A stretch of DNA of 64,000 nt from Sphingomonas asaccharolytica NBRC 15499 (GTDB lineage Bacteria; Pseudomonadota; Alphaproteobacteria; Sphingomonadales; Sphingomonadaceae), in NCBI RefSeq assembly GCF_001598355.1, contig NZ_BCYU01000004.1, positions 40,591-104,590 on the forward strand, given 5' to 3'. Positions 9,442-18,548 of this stretch are shown piece by piece. The stretch's first letter is position 1, and every line of letters starts with the position of its first letter. The notes beneath the pieces are model-generated. The model saw only the letters and a list, made by a program, of their open reading frames with translations. It was not told the origin of the DNA and ran no database searches. Position numbers and translations under genes: made by a program.

Positions 9442-11082
9442 TCAGGCAAGGCGATATGCGTAAATCCCTCCCGACGCGGAAACGACCAGAAGGTTGTCGG
9501 GTGTGATCGCAAGCGGACCTCCATGCGGCGCCGACCATACCGTCGGATTTCCCGACTGTTCGAGGTCGACGGCGTATGTCGTGGTATCGCTGGCGACGAA
9601 CAAATGGCTGCCGGTGACCACCACGTTGCTGGTCAGAATCCCCTTGTCGGCCCCAAGGTCGATCGATGCCGTGACCGATCCGTTCGTCGTGTCGATTATG
9701 TCCACGACCGCGCTGTTCGCGCGGATCGCGTACAGCTTTCCGTCGCGTAGCGCCGGCTCCCCCGCATAACTCCGGCTGCTGTGCCAGAGCACCGAATCGC
9801 TGTTGATCGAGAACGCGACCAACGGCAATACTTGCCCTTTGGCCCTGTAGTCGGAGAAGGTGAACACGCGCCCAGTGCCGTCGAGGATGGGGCCGCCATA
9901 ATAAGAGTTGGGACCGCCCGAGGAAACGAACGGGTTTTGGATCGCATGGACGATCGCTCCAGTGGTCCGCGACAAGGCGAACAGAGAGCCGGCGCTGAAG
10001 AAATAGACGAACTTTCCGTCCGCCGCGACGCTTTCTCCTTCCCGAACAATCCCACTTCCCGATGGAAATGGTTGGCCAAGCCATTGGCGCGCGCCGGTGG
10101 CGGCATCGTAGCTGTAGATCACATTGCCGTCTTGGCCACCGGCATAATACCCTTCCGTCGCGTAGTACACGTTATCGTCGAGCGCCATCGGAGTGCCGTC
10201 GGCCGCGAACCGGCCGGCAATGGGTAGCTCGCGCTGACGGTTGCCGCCATCGGCGCCCAGCACATACATCGAGACAGTGCCAAATATGGTCAAGTTCCTC
10301 GCCGCATGGATCAGGCGACCATTGGCGTAGCTGGGCGGGCTGACATAGCCCTGAGTGGTATCGAACGCCCAGTCCTGCGTGCCCGACAGCGAATTTATCG
10401 CGAGCGTCCGAGGATTTCCCGATGCGTTTTGAGTCTGGATGTTGACGAATACCCTGCCGCGCCGAGCCGCGATTGGAGTCGGGATGTAACCCGCCGACGA
10501 ATAGTCCGTCATACTCCATGCTGTAGTGAAATCGGTGGTCTTGTATTTTACCGCGACATAGCCGGTATGCGCCGCATCGCGTTGAAAGGTTCCCCAATCC
10601 TTCAACCGCACATCCAGAGACACCGCAAAAGAAGCTGTCGAACCGGGATAGACAGTGGCGCAATCCGCGGACGTGCATAGGCGAAACGTTACTGTACTCG
10701 CTTCCTGCCCGCCCGGACTGAACGGCGGCAGTTTCAGCGCAACAGGGAAGCTGGTGCCGGATGCTGTGGGGGGGGCGTCGAGCACATAGCGCTTACTGCC
10801 AATTGTAACGTCGGCGACGACCGGTTGTGAGCTGCTGCCGGTATAAGTCGCTGTGAACCCAAAGGTAGCGGCCTGTCCTTCATCCACGGTTACAGTCGCC
10901 GACGAGGCCGACAGCGTAACCGGCAATGTTGCGGCAGGCGTAGGGGTGGGGGTGGGGGTGGGGGTAGGACTCCCCCCGCCTGGCACAGTGACCACTGGCG
11001 CGCCGTCGCCGCCGCATCCCGCCAGCGTCCCGAATATCAATATCAAGCAACCTGATGCCACATATCTGGAACGCATGATCAT
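9442..11082 (-). CDS. PQQ-like beta-propeller lipoprotein
   Basis: The 546-residue protein starts with a lipoprotein signal (LAGC, Cys23), followed by a Thr-Pro linker at about residues 39-49. Next is a beta-sandwich-like domain (about 50-165) and then a repeat region with segments such as WGTFQRDAAHTGY, WAFDTTQGYVSPPSYANGRL, YSYDAATGARQWLG and YAVDLEQSGNPTVWSA, typical of PQQ/BamB-like propellers. It should be anchored at the cell envelope. No cofactor-binding or catalytic residues are evident, so its function is unknown. It lies convergent to the capsule glycosyltransferase and outside that operon. Confidence 0.78.
   Translation of the reverse strand: MIMRSRYVASGCLILIFGTLAGCGGDGAPVVTVPGGGSPTPTPTPTPTPAATLPVTLSASSATVTVDEGQAATFGFTATYTGSSSQPVVADVTIGSKRYVLDAPPTASGTSFPVALKLPPFSPGGQEASTVTFRLCTSADCATVYPGSTASFAVSLDVRLKDWGTFQRDAAHTGYVAVKYKTTDFTTAWSMTDYSSAGYIPTPIAARRGRVFVNIQTQNASGNPRTLAINSLSGTQDWAFDTTQGYVSPPSYANGRLIHAARNLTIFGTVSMYVLGADGGNRQRELPIAGRFAADGTPMALDDNVYYATEGYYAGGQDGNVIYSYDAATGARQWLGQPFPSGSGIVREGESVAADGKFVYFFSAGSLFALSRTTGAIVHAIQNPFVSSGGPNSYYGGPILDGTGRVFTFSDYRAKGQVLPLVAFSINSDSVLWHSSRSYAGEPALRDGKLYAIRANSAVVDIIDTTNGSVTASIDLGADKGILTSNVVVTGSHLFVASDTTTYAVDLEQSGNPTVWSAPHGGPLAITPDNLLVVSASGGIYAYRLA
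10941..10967. repeat. Hexanucleotide (GTGGGG)n tandem repeat inside the lipoprotein gene
   Basis: About four copies of a six-base unit encode the Thr-Pro linker of the beta-propeller lipoprotein. Because the unit is six bases, gain or loss of a copy would change the linker length by two residues without a frameshift. Confidence 0.75.
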
Positions 11083-11264
11083 CCCCTAATGCGCGCTGCG
11101 CCGGGCCGCCGCCAGGCATGCTCGCCTCTCATTGATCGCCGGCCTTGTAGACTATGCATGGATAGTGATTGTGCCCCATGTATTTTCTAGCACGAAGATT
11201 GACATACAAGCAAAATTCCCCAAAATTTCCATATTCGCTTATGGCGATTACGGTGCCAGTTTTA

Positions 11265-11525
11265 CTAAGGTCTAGGCTCGTTAGGGCCGCCACATGGCGG
11301 CCAAGTAGGTCTGACGTTGCGGTTCAAGGCCTATGGCGACGCCACGCCGGTCCCTTGAAGCGACAGAATACGCGTTCGACGACCTTGCGATGCCGTTTGG
11401 GCGGGCGCGATCCGCGACAGCTGCGCATTCGAAACCGGAAGAATCTGCGATCTCCAAGCCTCCTAACCGGAAGCCTTGAATCGTCCCTTCGCTTGGGAAT
11501 CCCGTTCATGGGTCCGGACCCTAGA
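11265..11525 (-). mobile_element. Decayed IS5-family transposase remnant
   Basis: On the minus strand the reading PPKRHRKVVERVFCRFKG resembles the C-terminal catalytic region of IS5-type transposases (usual pattern RxxVERxFxRLK). After one frameshift it continues as RRGVAIGLEPQRQTYLAAMW, which matches the usual ending RRVATRYDKLARNFLAAV. The fragment is only about 260 bases and has stops and a frameshift, so it is not active. The ends (11265-11283 and the reverse complement of 11507-11525) match at about 12 of 19 positions, beginning CTA-GGTC, which may be worn terminal inverted repeats. Most of the transposase is deleted. The rest of the gap 11083-11588 holds nothing I can identify. Confidence 0.6.
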
Positions 11526-11588
11526 TTGTAGAACAATGCGAGCCGCAGATAATGAGGTTGAGATGCTTCTTATACAGAGAGAATTGTC

Positions 11589-12821
11589 ATGAAATACAAG
11601 ACACTCGCTGCACTTTTCTTCATCACCCCTTCAGTGTGCTTCGGCCAAACGGTCCCTGGACCAACGTACACTATATCGAGAGCGGACGACGTCCTAACGG
11701 CTGGCCCCGCCTCACCAACCGCAGGCAGCACCGCCCAAGTGGACTCGGCTTGGCGGCAAGGTTCCACCGATATCTCAGTTGTCGGAGGTTTTTTTGACGA
11801 CAACGTCTATATTGGACAAGGGTGGGCTAGAACATTCACTCCAGCCGACACAGGAAAAGGAAATGCCGGATCGGCAGCCACTTGGTCTCTGGCGATTAAT
11901 AACGGCTCTCCTCAGCAAGTCGTCGGAAATATGTCCTGGGGATGGGCCAAAAAGAATAACAGCGTTATTTTTGGTAGTAATATCGTTGCAACAACGGATC
12001 AGAATTTAAGCAATGTCCAAGCAACCGGGCTCGAAATAGACATACAACCGGGATCCGGCACGAGTTTGAACGGGGCATCGGCTGGCCTTATCGTCAACAA
12101 TTGGACCGTCGCAAATCCATCCAGCGCGATATCCATCAACAGAGACTCCGGAGGGACGTGGGCCGTCGGCCTCCAGTGTGCCCCGGGATCGGTCGTTGAG
12201 GGATGCGTTATATTTCCAAATGGCGCTGCCGGAGGTGCAATCTTTAAGGGATCCGGCGCAAATTCTGCTTCAATCTATAATGCATCCGATTACCTTATCG
12301 CGAATGAAGGAACGAATGGCTTTGCGATCAAGGCGCAGAGCGGAGTTGCGAACCATCTCGTACTCTCAAGCTCAGGCTCGCTTCAGCTTCCTCAATATGG
12401 CCGTGGCGTCCTGACAACGGACGCGAGCGGAAATGTTACCGCAGGCAGTGCGCCAAGCTTCATCGGCGGTAACAATGGAGCAATAGCGATACTTGGCGGC
12501 GCCACGACCTACATCCTAAATTGCGTCAACCCCACCTTCGGCTTGTGCGCAGCCGTAGCACCACTTGACGCCACCATTAAGAATCTTTTCGTAGTTACCA
12601 ACACTGCTGCCGGAACCGGCCAGCAATATACGATCACCTTCGCAACGAACATATCGTCAACCGCTTTGAGCTGCACAATTTCGGACGCGGCCACGTCATG
12701 CTCCGACAAAACTCATAGTGCAAATGTGATCGCCGGGCAGCAATACACGATCAAGCTCACCTCGAGCGCAAAAGCGGCTCCCGTAAATCTTACGTGGGGT
12801 GCCGAACTGGATACACATTGA
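11589..12821 (+). CDS. Secreted protein of unknown function
   Basis: The 410-residue product starts with a Sec signal peptide (MKYKTLAALFFITPSVCFG, cleavage probably just after). The mature part is rich in Gly, Ser, Thr, Asn and Ala and has patterns such as GLEIDIQPGSG, ASAGLIVNNW and GVLTTDASGNVTAG that resemble phage tail-fibre or adhesin beta-rich proteins. The C-terminal 120 residues include four cysteines. Base composition is richer in A and T than in the capsule genes nearby. I do not recognise a named family. It may be a cell-surface or secreted protein acquired with the accessory patch. Confidence 0.6.
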   Translation: MKYKTLAALFFITPSVCFGQTVPGPTYTISRADDVLTAGPASPTAGSTAQVDSAWRQGSTDISVVGGFFDDNVYIGQGWARTFTPADTGKGNAGSAATWSLAINNGSPQQVVGNMSWGWAKKNNSVIFGSNIVATTDQNLSNVQATGLEIDIQPGSGTSLNGASAGLIVNNWTVANPSSAISINRDSGGTWAVGLQCAPGSVVEGCVIFPNGAAGGAIFKGSGANSASIYNASDYLIANEGTNGFAIKAQSGVANHLVLSSSGSLQLPQYGRGVLTTDASGNVTAGSAPSFIGGNNGAIAILGGATTYILNCVNPTFGLCAAVAPLDATIKNLFVVTNTAAGTGQQYTITFATNISSTALSCTISDAATSCSDKTHSANVIAGQQYTIKLTSSAKAAPVNLTWGAELDTH

Positions 12822-12943
12822 CGCAGTTGTGATTTGCGCCCGGAAAAGCGACAGAGGGTAAAGACCTTATCCACTACAGCAGCGGAATCTGCCGAAACGT
12901 CCACTAACACCCATGGTTAACGCCATAGGCCGTCACGACACGA

Positions 12944-13837
12944 TTAATTCTTGCGTAAAACCGCAGTCATCGCATTCATCGCATGATCGTAGTAAAAATT
13001 TAATATGGAAAGGCCATTTTGTTCGGCCAACCTCTTAAAAACCAGCTCGTTATAAAAATAATAGTGCCCTGGATAGACGTGCTCTTCGGTAAGCACCGGA
13101 ACTTGCATTAAAAAGTACCCTTTTTTCTTAAGCTGGCCAGCACCAAATGCGAACACGCCGCCAGGATTCAGAAAATGCTCCATTGCATGCCATATAAGTA
13201 CAGTGTCTACCTTGATATTTAGTCCATCATCATAGTCTATGACATGATATCTTTCGCCCACAATTTCGCGTACTTTTAACAACCGATCATGCACATGATC
13301 TAGAACGTAGACATCACTGAAGAAACGTAACGCGGACGCTGCCATGATGCCGCTACCCGCCCCGATCTCCATGTAAGAGCCGGAAAATCTGACCCCCAAG
13401 TCGTTTTCCAACCACTCAAATGTTGGAGCTGCTCTGTCGACGAGAGCTACAAATTCATCGCCTGTGGGAACTTTATAGAATTCCGGATCTTCAGCCCAAC
13501 GCTTCTGCCACTCAACGACATCCATCTCGTTAAATTCTGCCGTCGCATTATATAAACAAAGGCAGCTTTTACACATATACAATGGTGCATAACCAGAATC
13601 CAGGCTCCTGCACTCGAGATATTTAACGAGACCAGTTGAGTGGCATACACCGCAACGATCTTTCTTAACTGCGTTGGGAATTGATTCCAGGAAAGGATTG
13701 TGCCTTATTTCACTGATATCTGCCCGATTCAGCAGATTGCGTGCCATTTTCAACAAGATTTTTTCTCCGCTCTTATCCAAGATATCTAGCCAACGGGATC
13801 CGATCACTTTCGCCAAGAAGGTGATTGAATCGATCAT
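12944..13837 (-). CDS. Class I methyltransferase with N-terminal CxxC zinc-type motif
   Basis: The 297-residue protein has two CxxC pairs near residues 62-95 (CGVCHSTG and CKSC), then a SAM-binding motif MEIGAGSGIMAA, an acidic VLDHVHD strand end, a WHAMEHFLNPGG segment and a final QVPVL strand. This layout resembles sugar C- or O-methyltransferases that carry a zinc site before the Rossmann domain. It shares motifs and order with the methyltransferase at 21046-21906, so the two are paralogs. The gene is clearly AT-richer than its neighbours, suggesting separate acquisition. Its location at the end of the glycosyltransferase run suggests methylation of a capsule sugar or its nucleotide precursor. 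Confidence 0.75.
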   Translation of the reverse strand: MIDSITFLAKVIGSRWLDILDKSGEKILLKMARNLLNRADISEIRHNPFLESIPNAVKKDRCGVCHSTGLVKYLECRSLDSGYAPLYMCKSCLCLYNATAEFNEMDVVEWQKRWAEDPEFYKVPTGDEFVALVDRAAPTFEWLENDLGVRFSGSYMEIGAGSGIMAASALRFFSDVYVLDHVHDRLLKVREIVGERYHVIDYDDGLNIKVDTVLIWHAMEHFLNPGGVFAFGAGQLKKKGYFLMQVPVLTEEHVYPGHYYFYNELVFKRLAEQNGLSILNFYYDHAMNAMTAVLRKN

Positions 13838-13942
13838 CTCCGAAAGTTAAGATACGTCCTTTAGAGGAGTCGAACAAACTACGACGCCATTATAGCGATA
13901 CATCTATTCTGCTCATTTGTAATAGAACAAATTCTATTTTAC

Positions 13943-16171
13943 TCAAAAGTTTGTCTTCGAATTTGGAAAATTTCGCATATTTGTCATGCGCTCGAACTCA
14001 TCGACCATATAGCCTTCGATCAAACGCACCATTTCGACCTCGGTCGGAAATTCCCTCGCATATTCGATCCCACGCCCGGCGAGATCTGCAGCCTTTTCCG
14101 GATCATCGAGAATAGCGTAGATCTTGTCGGCGATATCGCGAGGGCTGGCGGCGGCAAGCATGCAATTTTCCCGCCCGCCATAGCTGACTTCGTTACCGTT
14201 CACGTCGAGATCGACGACGGGAAGCCCGCACGCCATCATCTCGAACGGCACCAGCGAAGGATTGGTGGTTGAGAAACAAACCCCGACATCCACCGACCGA
14301 TACAGGTCGCCCAGATCGCTGATCTGCGGGGTCATCCCGACATTGGTGAATTCGAACGGGACGTGCTGGAATTTCTCGGATTTGTCGCCGTAGAACAGGA
14401 TCTCAACGTCCGGGCGCTCGCGCTTGACGATCTCCAGCGCGGAAACGCCAAGCGGGTAGCAACGGCGCGGCATGTCCGGACGTGCGAAATACGCGATCCT
14501 CTTGCTCGGATTCGACCTGGGCAAGGCTGGCGCGTGATAGATGCCGCGATCGATCGGGAATCGGAAGAAGGCGCCATGCTCGACTCCCCATTCCTTCTCC
14601 AGCATCCGGAGCGGCCATGGCCCCGACGTGATGGGATAGAAGCCAAACCGATAGGTTTCGCAGGCGCGGACATAGTCCGTTCCCATCGGGAAGAACATCG
14701 GTTCATAGTCTTGCAGGAAATAGACGTGCAGCGGGGCCTTTTCGGCATTGTCCTTCACGACATAGGCAGTCGTCCAGTATGTGCAGACAAGAACATCGCA
14801 TTCGGGGATGTTGTCGACGCCGTGAAAAACGCCGTCGGTCGCTATTATGTCGAAAAACTCGTCCGCAATGAACTTCCTGATCTCATCGCCGCGGCTGAAA
14901 CGGTGATTGTCGGGAAGAACATGAAGCGAGCAGGAATGCCCGAACTCGGAAAGATAGCGGATCGCCCGGAAAATGTTGCGATGTCCACCGGACGCCTCGA
15001 ACGGCTGCGGGATGACCCACGCAATCCGAAGCGGCTTCTTGCTTCCCAGCCCGGCGGGATCGGGCGCCGCGACATTCTGCACTCCCGATCGCCGCGCCAC
15101 CGGTCGATGCGACTCGATGATGTTGCGATAGACATCGACCAGTTTCCGACCGATCGAACCGGGAAACCGCTCACGCTCGACGTCGCGCTTTGCCGCCGCG
15201 CCCATCCGGCTACGCAATTGCCGATCATCGAGCACCACCTTGAACGCGGCATACCAATCGTCCGCCGTTTCGGCGATCATGCCGTTCACGCCATGCGTGA
15301 TGCTGTCCTGAAACGAACGGACCGGCGAAGCGATCGTCGGTACACCGGAAAGCGCCGGTTCGACATATTTGAGATCGCTTTTCGACTGGCAGAACGGACT
15401 GGCGGCCTCGAAAGGCGCGATGTTCACATAAGCGCTGGCAGCCTCCATCACGAGGTTCTTCCAGTCCATGAACGGAACCCGGATCACCTTGTGCTGCAGG
15501 CCCGGCAAATGAGTCTCGATATCGAGCGGACCGACAAGCTTCAGATAGACGTCGTCATATTCGGCAAGGATCCTGCGTAGCGCGTCGACAGCCTCGGCGA
15601 AATCGCGTTCATGAGTAGCGGTGCCGCTGAGGTAAGTGATGAAGCGCGGGCCGGCGGAATAACCCGACATGGCCTGTGCGATCTCGACCTGACGGTCGTT
15701 CACGCCGAACGGAATGATCCAGGTGGGCTTTCCGGTGAACCGACTGGCATAGTCGGCGAGATAAGAGGTCGAAGTGGTGACATAGTCGGCCGCCTTCATC
15801 GCCCGCTCGATGCTCTGCATGCCCGCGAGATAATCGCCCTGCCCTTGAGCGTCCATTTTACGATATGCGTCGATCTGATCGGTGAGCGACGGATCGAACA
15901 CGAGGTCATCGATGTCGTACACGGTGGGGATTGAAAGCCGCTTGAGCAACCGATGCATTTCTTCGAGCCGGTCCGAATAGCCACCGCGGAAATTCACCAC
16001 GATCGAGAAATCCCTCATATAGGATTCCTCGCGGATCTCGGGATGGATGTCCCACATCCATTCGGCCGCGATGCCGAGGCCCTGCAGGGCCTCGATATGA
16101 TTAAAAACGCGATAGCGTGCGCTCGGACCTTCGTTGCACCCGAGAATGAACAACACCTTGTCTAATGACAC
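13943..16171 (-). CDS. Two-domain glycosyltransferase (GT4-type, WsaF-like C-terminal half)
   Basis: The 742-residue protein has two GT-B-like halves. The first (about 1-370) opens with VLFILGCNEGPSARYRVFNHI and contains YDIDDLVFDPS and FESASPFC-like segments (here FEAASPFCQSKSDLK). The second (from about 383) begins RIAWVIPQPFEASGGHRNI and has VYFLQDYEPMFFPMG, SGPWPLRMLEKEWG, FPIDRGIYH and TNPSLVPFEMMACGLPVV, which resemble the rhamnosyltransferase WsaF group. It is probably a bifunctional capsule glycosyltransferase. A clear paralog lies at 26967-29285. A start at ATG 16171 is supported by the conserved N-terminal strand. Confidence 0.82.
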   Translation of the reverse strand: MSLDKVLFILGCNEGPSARYRVFNHIEALQGLGIAAEWMWDIHPEIREESYMRDFSIVVNFRGGYSDRLEEMHRLLKRLSIPTVYDIDDLVFDPSLTDQIDAYRKMDAQGQGDYLAGMQSIERAMKAADYVTTSTSYLADYASRFTGKPTWIIPFGVNDRQVEIAQAMSGYSAGPRFITYLSGTATHERDFAEAVDALRRILAEYDDVYLKLVGPLDIETHLPGLQHKVIRVPFMDWKNLVMEAASAYVNIAPFEAASPFCQSKSDLKYVEPALSGVPTIASPVRSFQDSITHGVNGMIAETADDWYAAFKVVLDDRQLRSRMGAAAKRDVERERFPGSIGRKLVDVYRNIIESHRPVARRSGVQNVAAPDPAGLGSKKPLRIAWVIPQPFEASGGHRNIFRAIRYLSEFGHSCSLHVLPDNHRFSRGDEIRKFIADEFFDIIATDGVFHGVDNIPECDVLVCTYWTTAYVVKDNAEKAPLHVYFLQDYEPMFFPMGTDYVRACETYRFGFYPITSGPWPLRMLEKEWGVEHGAFFRFPIDRGIYHAPALPRSNPSKRIAYFARPDMPRRCYPLGVSALEIVKRERPDVEILFYGDKSEKFQHVPFEFTNVGMTPQISDLGDLYRSVDVGVCFSTTNPSLVPFEMMACGLPVVDLDVNGNEVSYGGRENCMLAAASPRDIADKIYAILDDPEKAADLAGRGIEYAREFPTEVEMVRLIEGYMVDEFERMTNMRNFPNSKTNF

Positions 16172-16244
16172 GTCTAGCCCTTACCCAATTCAGATAATTG
16201 TACGACTTCCAGGAACTCGCGGAGGCCCGCGGCCGCAATGCAAT

Positions 16245-17093
16245 TCATGCCCCCGCCTCCGGCGCATCTGCCAATATACGATTGATCTTTGCGACGCTGC
16301 CCCAGACCGCGGGAGAATCATAGGGGCGATCCGGGAAGGCCCCATATTCGGGGCGAATGGTCAGCGCATTGTCGACGATGAATGCCTCGACCCTGTCGCG
16401 CAGCCTCATCGGCACTCCGCTACAACAATCGATCACGCCCGCGACTTTGGTTTGCAGACTGGCCAGCGCTATCTGGCGCGCAAGATCGCGGACATCGATG
16501 AAGTCATATTTATTGAGGCCGGAGTTGAACGGGAATGTCGCCTTCCCTTCGGCCTCCCAGCGAAGAATCTTGGTGAAAAGAGATTGATTTCGTTCGTCGT
16601 CACCCAGAATGTAATAGGCGCGCAGCCACTGGAAGACACCGCCCGCTTTTTCCACTTCCAGGCGGGCGACTTCGCGGAGGGCATTCTTGGCAACACCGTA
16701 CATCGACCGCGGAGCATTCGGCGTGGTCTCGTCGATCATGCCTTCCCAATAACCGATCTCGTGCAGCGTACCGAGGCCGACGAACCGCCGCGTGCCCGCC
16801 TCAATCGCGTGCCGAACGAACCGGGCATGGTCGGGTAGATCGTCGATATGAGACGTGGCATTGTGGTTGAATCCGTTATTCCACGCTAGGTGCAAGATAA
16901 CATCCGGAGCGCCGCCTTCGGCCAGGCGGGCAGCATCCAGCTCGGCAAAATCGCAGACGATCTGGCGGACTTGCCGATCGAACGGTCGCCGTCCCCGGTG
17001 GACGGCAACGACCTCCGCCCCCAAGCTCGAAAGCGCGTCAACGACATGGAGACCGATATATCCCGCCGCGCCCGTGACCAGGACCTTAGTCAT
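16245..17093 (-). CDS. NAD-dependent epimerase/dehydratase, possibly dTDP-6-deoxy-L-talose 4-dehydrogenase
   Basis: This 282-residue extended SDR has the NAD loop TGAAGYIGLH at about residues 7-16 and a YGVAK active-site YxxxK near residue 152. The stretch LHLAWNNGFNHNATSHIDDL and the LGTLHEIGYWEGMIDETTP segment resemble, from memory, the Tll/Tal group that reduces the RmlC product dTDP-4-keto-L-rhamnose to dTDP-6-deoxy-L-talose. The assignment is moderate; another sugar 4-reductase is possible. It sits 73 bases upstream of the two-domain glycosyltransferase on the same strand. No RmlD-like reductase is seen in the window, so this enzyme could take that place. Confidence 0.72.
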   Translation of the reverse strand: MTKVLVTGAAGYIGLHVVDALSSLGAEVVAVHRGRRPFDRQVRQIVCDFAELDAARLAEGGAPDVILHLAWNNGFNHNATSHIDDLPDHARFVRHAIEAGTRRFVGLGTLHEIGYWEGMIDETTPNAPRSMYGVAKNALREVARLEVEKAGGVFQWLRAYYILGDDERNQSLFTKILRWEAEGKATFPFNSGLNKYDFIDVRDLARQIALASLQTKVAGVIDCCSGVPMRLRDRVEAFIVDNALTIRPEYGAFPDRPYDSPAVWGSVAKINRILADAPEAGA

Positions 17094-17226
17094 CGCTTTC
17101 CAAACCCCGCTCCTTGTCGACCGCCGCTAACGTTCGGCCAGTGGGCCGACCTCTGCCCAATGACATCGAAACCAATGCACTGGCCGACAAAGGAAAATTG
17201 ATCGAAAGCATCACATTCTTCCAGCC

Positions 17227-18345
17227 CTAGCCGATGATTTTGATGTCGCGCAACCAGGTCGAAAGGCGGCGATTTCCTTCGGCAAAATCGATAAGCGGTG
17301 CGACCTCCAGCTGTTTCTCGAGGCCTTCTGCAGAACAGACCGCCCAGCGAATATCGCCGGACCGAAAAGCGCCCGTGATCAGGGGAGCAGGAGCCTTGTA
17401 CAGATCAGCGATCAGCCGCGCGGCCTCCAGGATCGTCGTCGCGCGGCCAGTACCGATATCGATCGTTCGGGAGTGGGCGGGGCGATCAATCACTGCTGCG
17501 GCGACACTCCGCGCGACATCGTCGATATAGATGAAGTCTCGGCCAATCTGGCCATCTTCGTAAACCTCGATCGGTTCGCCGCTCGCCGCGACCCGATGGA
17601 AGAGGCCGATGATGCCCGTGTAGGAATTGTGCGGCGACTGTCCGACACCATAAACATTCTGGAGCCTGAGCACCGACAGCGGGATGCTTCGGGCGGTGCA
17701 CCACGCGGCAAGTACGTGTTCCTGCGCGAGTTTCGTCGCTCCATAGACACTGGTCGGGCGGGACGGGGTATCGCGATGATCCTGCATCAGCGGCGTAGCG
17801 ATCTCGCCCGATGGCGCGACGACGTCGAACTCCCCTCGCCGCTGCTGATCGGGCGTGCGCTGATCGGGCAGAAACGGGCACCCATCCGCGGGGTCGAGCC
17901 ATTGCCCCTCGCCATAGACCGCTCGGCTGGACGCCAGCAGGATATGGTCCGGGAGTGAACCTGACTCGTCCAGGGCCTCCAGCATGACGGCCGTTCCCGT
18001 CACGTTGACATGGGTATGCCGCGTCGGAAGGTCGAGCGACTGACCCGTGCCGGTCTCCGCTGCGAGATGGATGATCGTCTTCGGACGCACGTCGCGCAGC
18101 AGCCCGCGCCATGCCGCCCCGTCGCATATGTCCATAATCCGCAGGTCGACCGGGTCCGGCAGGGACGTCGGGCGGGTGGACTCCGGATGGATCTGCGGAT
18201 GAAGGGAATCCACCGCGACGATATGCGCACCCGGCAGCCGGTCCATCAGTTCAGCCGCGAGCCCGCACCCGATGAATCCGGCGCCGCCGGTGACGAGATA
18301 ATCGACGTTCAAACCAAACCAACTCCGCCCGGAAAACTGCCGCAA
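17227..18345 (-). CDS. NAD-dependent sugar epimerase, resembling dTDP-L-rhamnose 4-epimerase
   Basis: The frame is 372 codons. Both candidate starts, 18345 and 18312, are TTG; the latter puts the Rossmann strand ([14 protein letters not shown]) at the N-terminus as in relatives and is more likely. Family features are GGAGFIG, the DSLHPQIHP segment after strand 2, LAAETGTGQS, SSRAVYGEG, the YGATK active site, LRLQNVYG and the C-terminal GDIRWAV. The DxLxPQxH and VGxGQS pattern resembles WbiB-type dTDP-L-rhamnose 4-epimerases, which interconvert rhamnose and 6-deoxy-L-talose. The substrate assignment is inference. The gene is divergent from the coiled-coil methyltransferase. Confidence 0.75.
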   Translation of the reverse strand: MRQFSGRSWFGLNVDYLVTGGAGFIGCGLAAELMDRLPGAHIVAVDSLHPQIHPESTRPTSLPDPVDLRIMDICDGAAWRGLLRDVRPKTIIHLAAETGTGQSLDLPTRHTHVNVTGTAVMLEALDESGSLPDHILLASSRAVYGEGQWLDPADGCPFLPDQRTPDQQRRGEFDVVAPSGEIATPLMQDHRDTPSRPTSVYGATKLAQEHVLAAWCTARSIPLSVLRLQNVYGVGQSPHNSYTGIIGLFHRVAASGEPIEVYEDGQIGRDFIYIDDVARSVAAAVIDRPAHSRTIDIGTGRATTILEAARLIADLYKAPAPLITGAFRSGDIRWAVCSAEGLEKQLEVAPLIDFAEGNRRLSTWLRDIKIIG

Positions 18346-18548
18346 CGCCGCGCCGACCAGCCTCGCCCATACACGCTCGCGGCTCTAGCCGCCCTGCTTG
18401 CACATTGCCACCACAACCTCGGGAAAATCCAATCGCAGGAGCCCACAAGCCGCTGGATCTGCGGGATTCGTTTGCAGCGGGACGATCTTGTGCCAAAACC
18501 GGTTTGGTAAGATAGGGCAATCCCTAGCTCCGAAGGCGTGCGAACACC

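Noticed and set aside
14363..15580. 405-codon plus-strand open frame
   Set aside because: It is antisense to the 742-residue glycosyltransferase, which has clear family motifs; this one has none.
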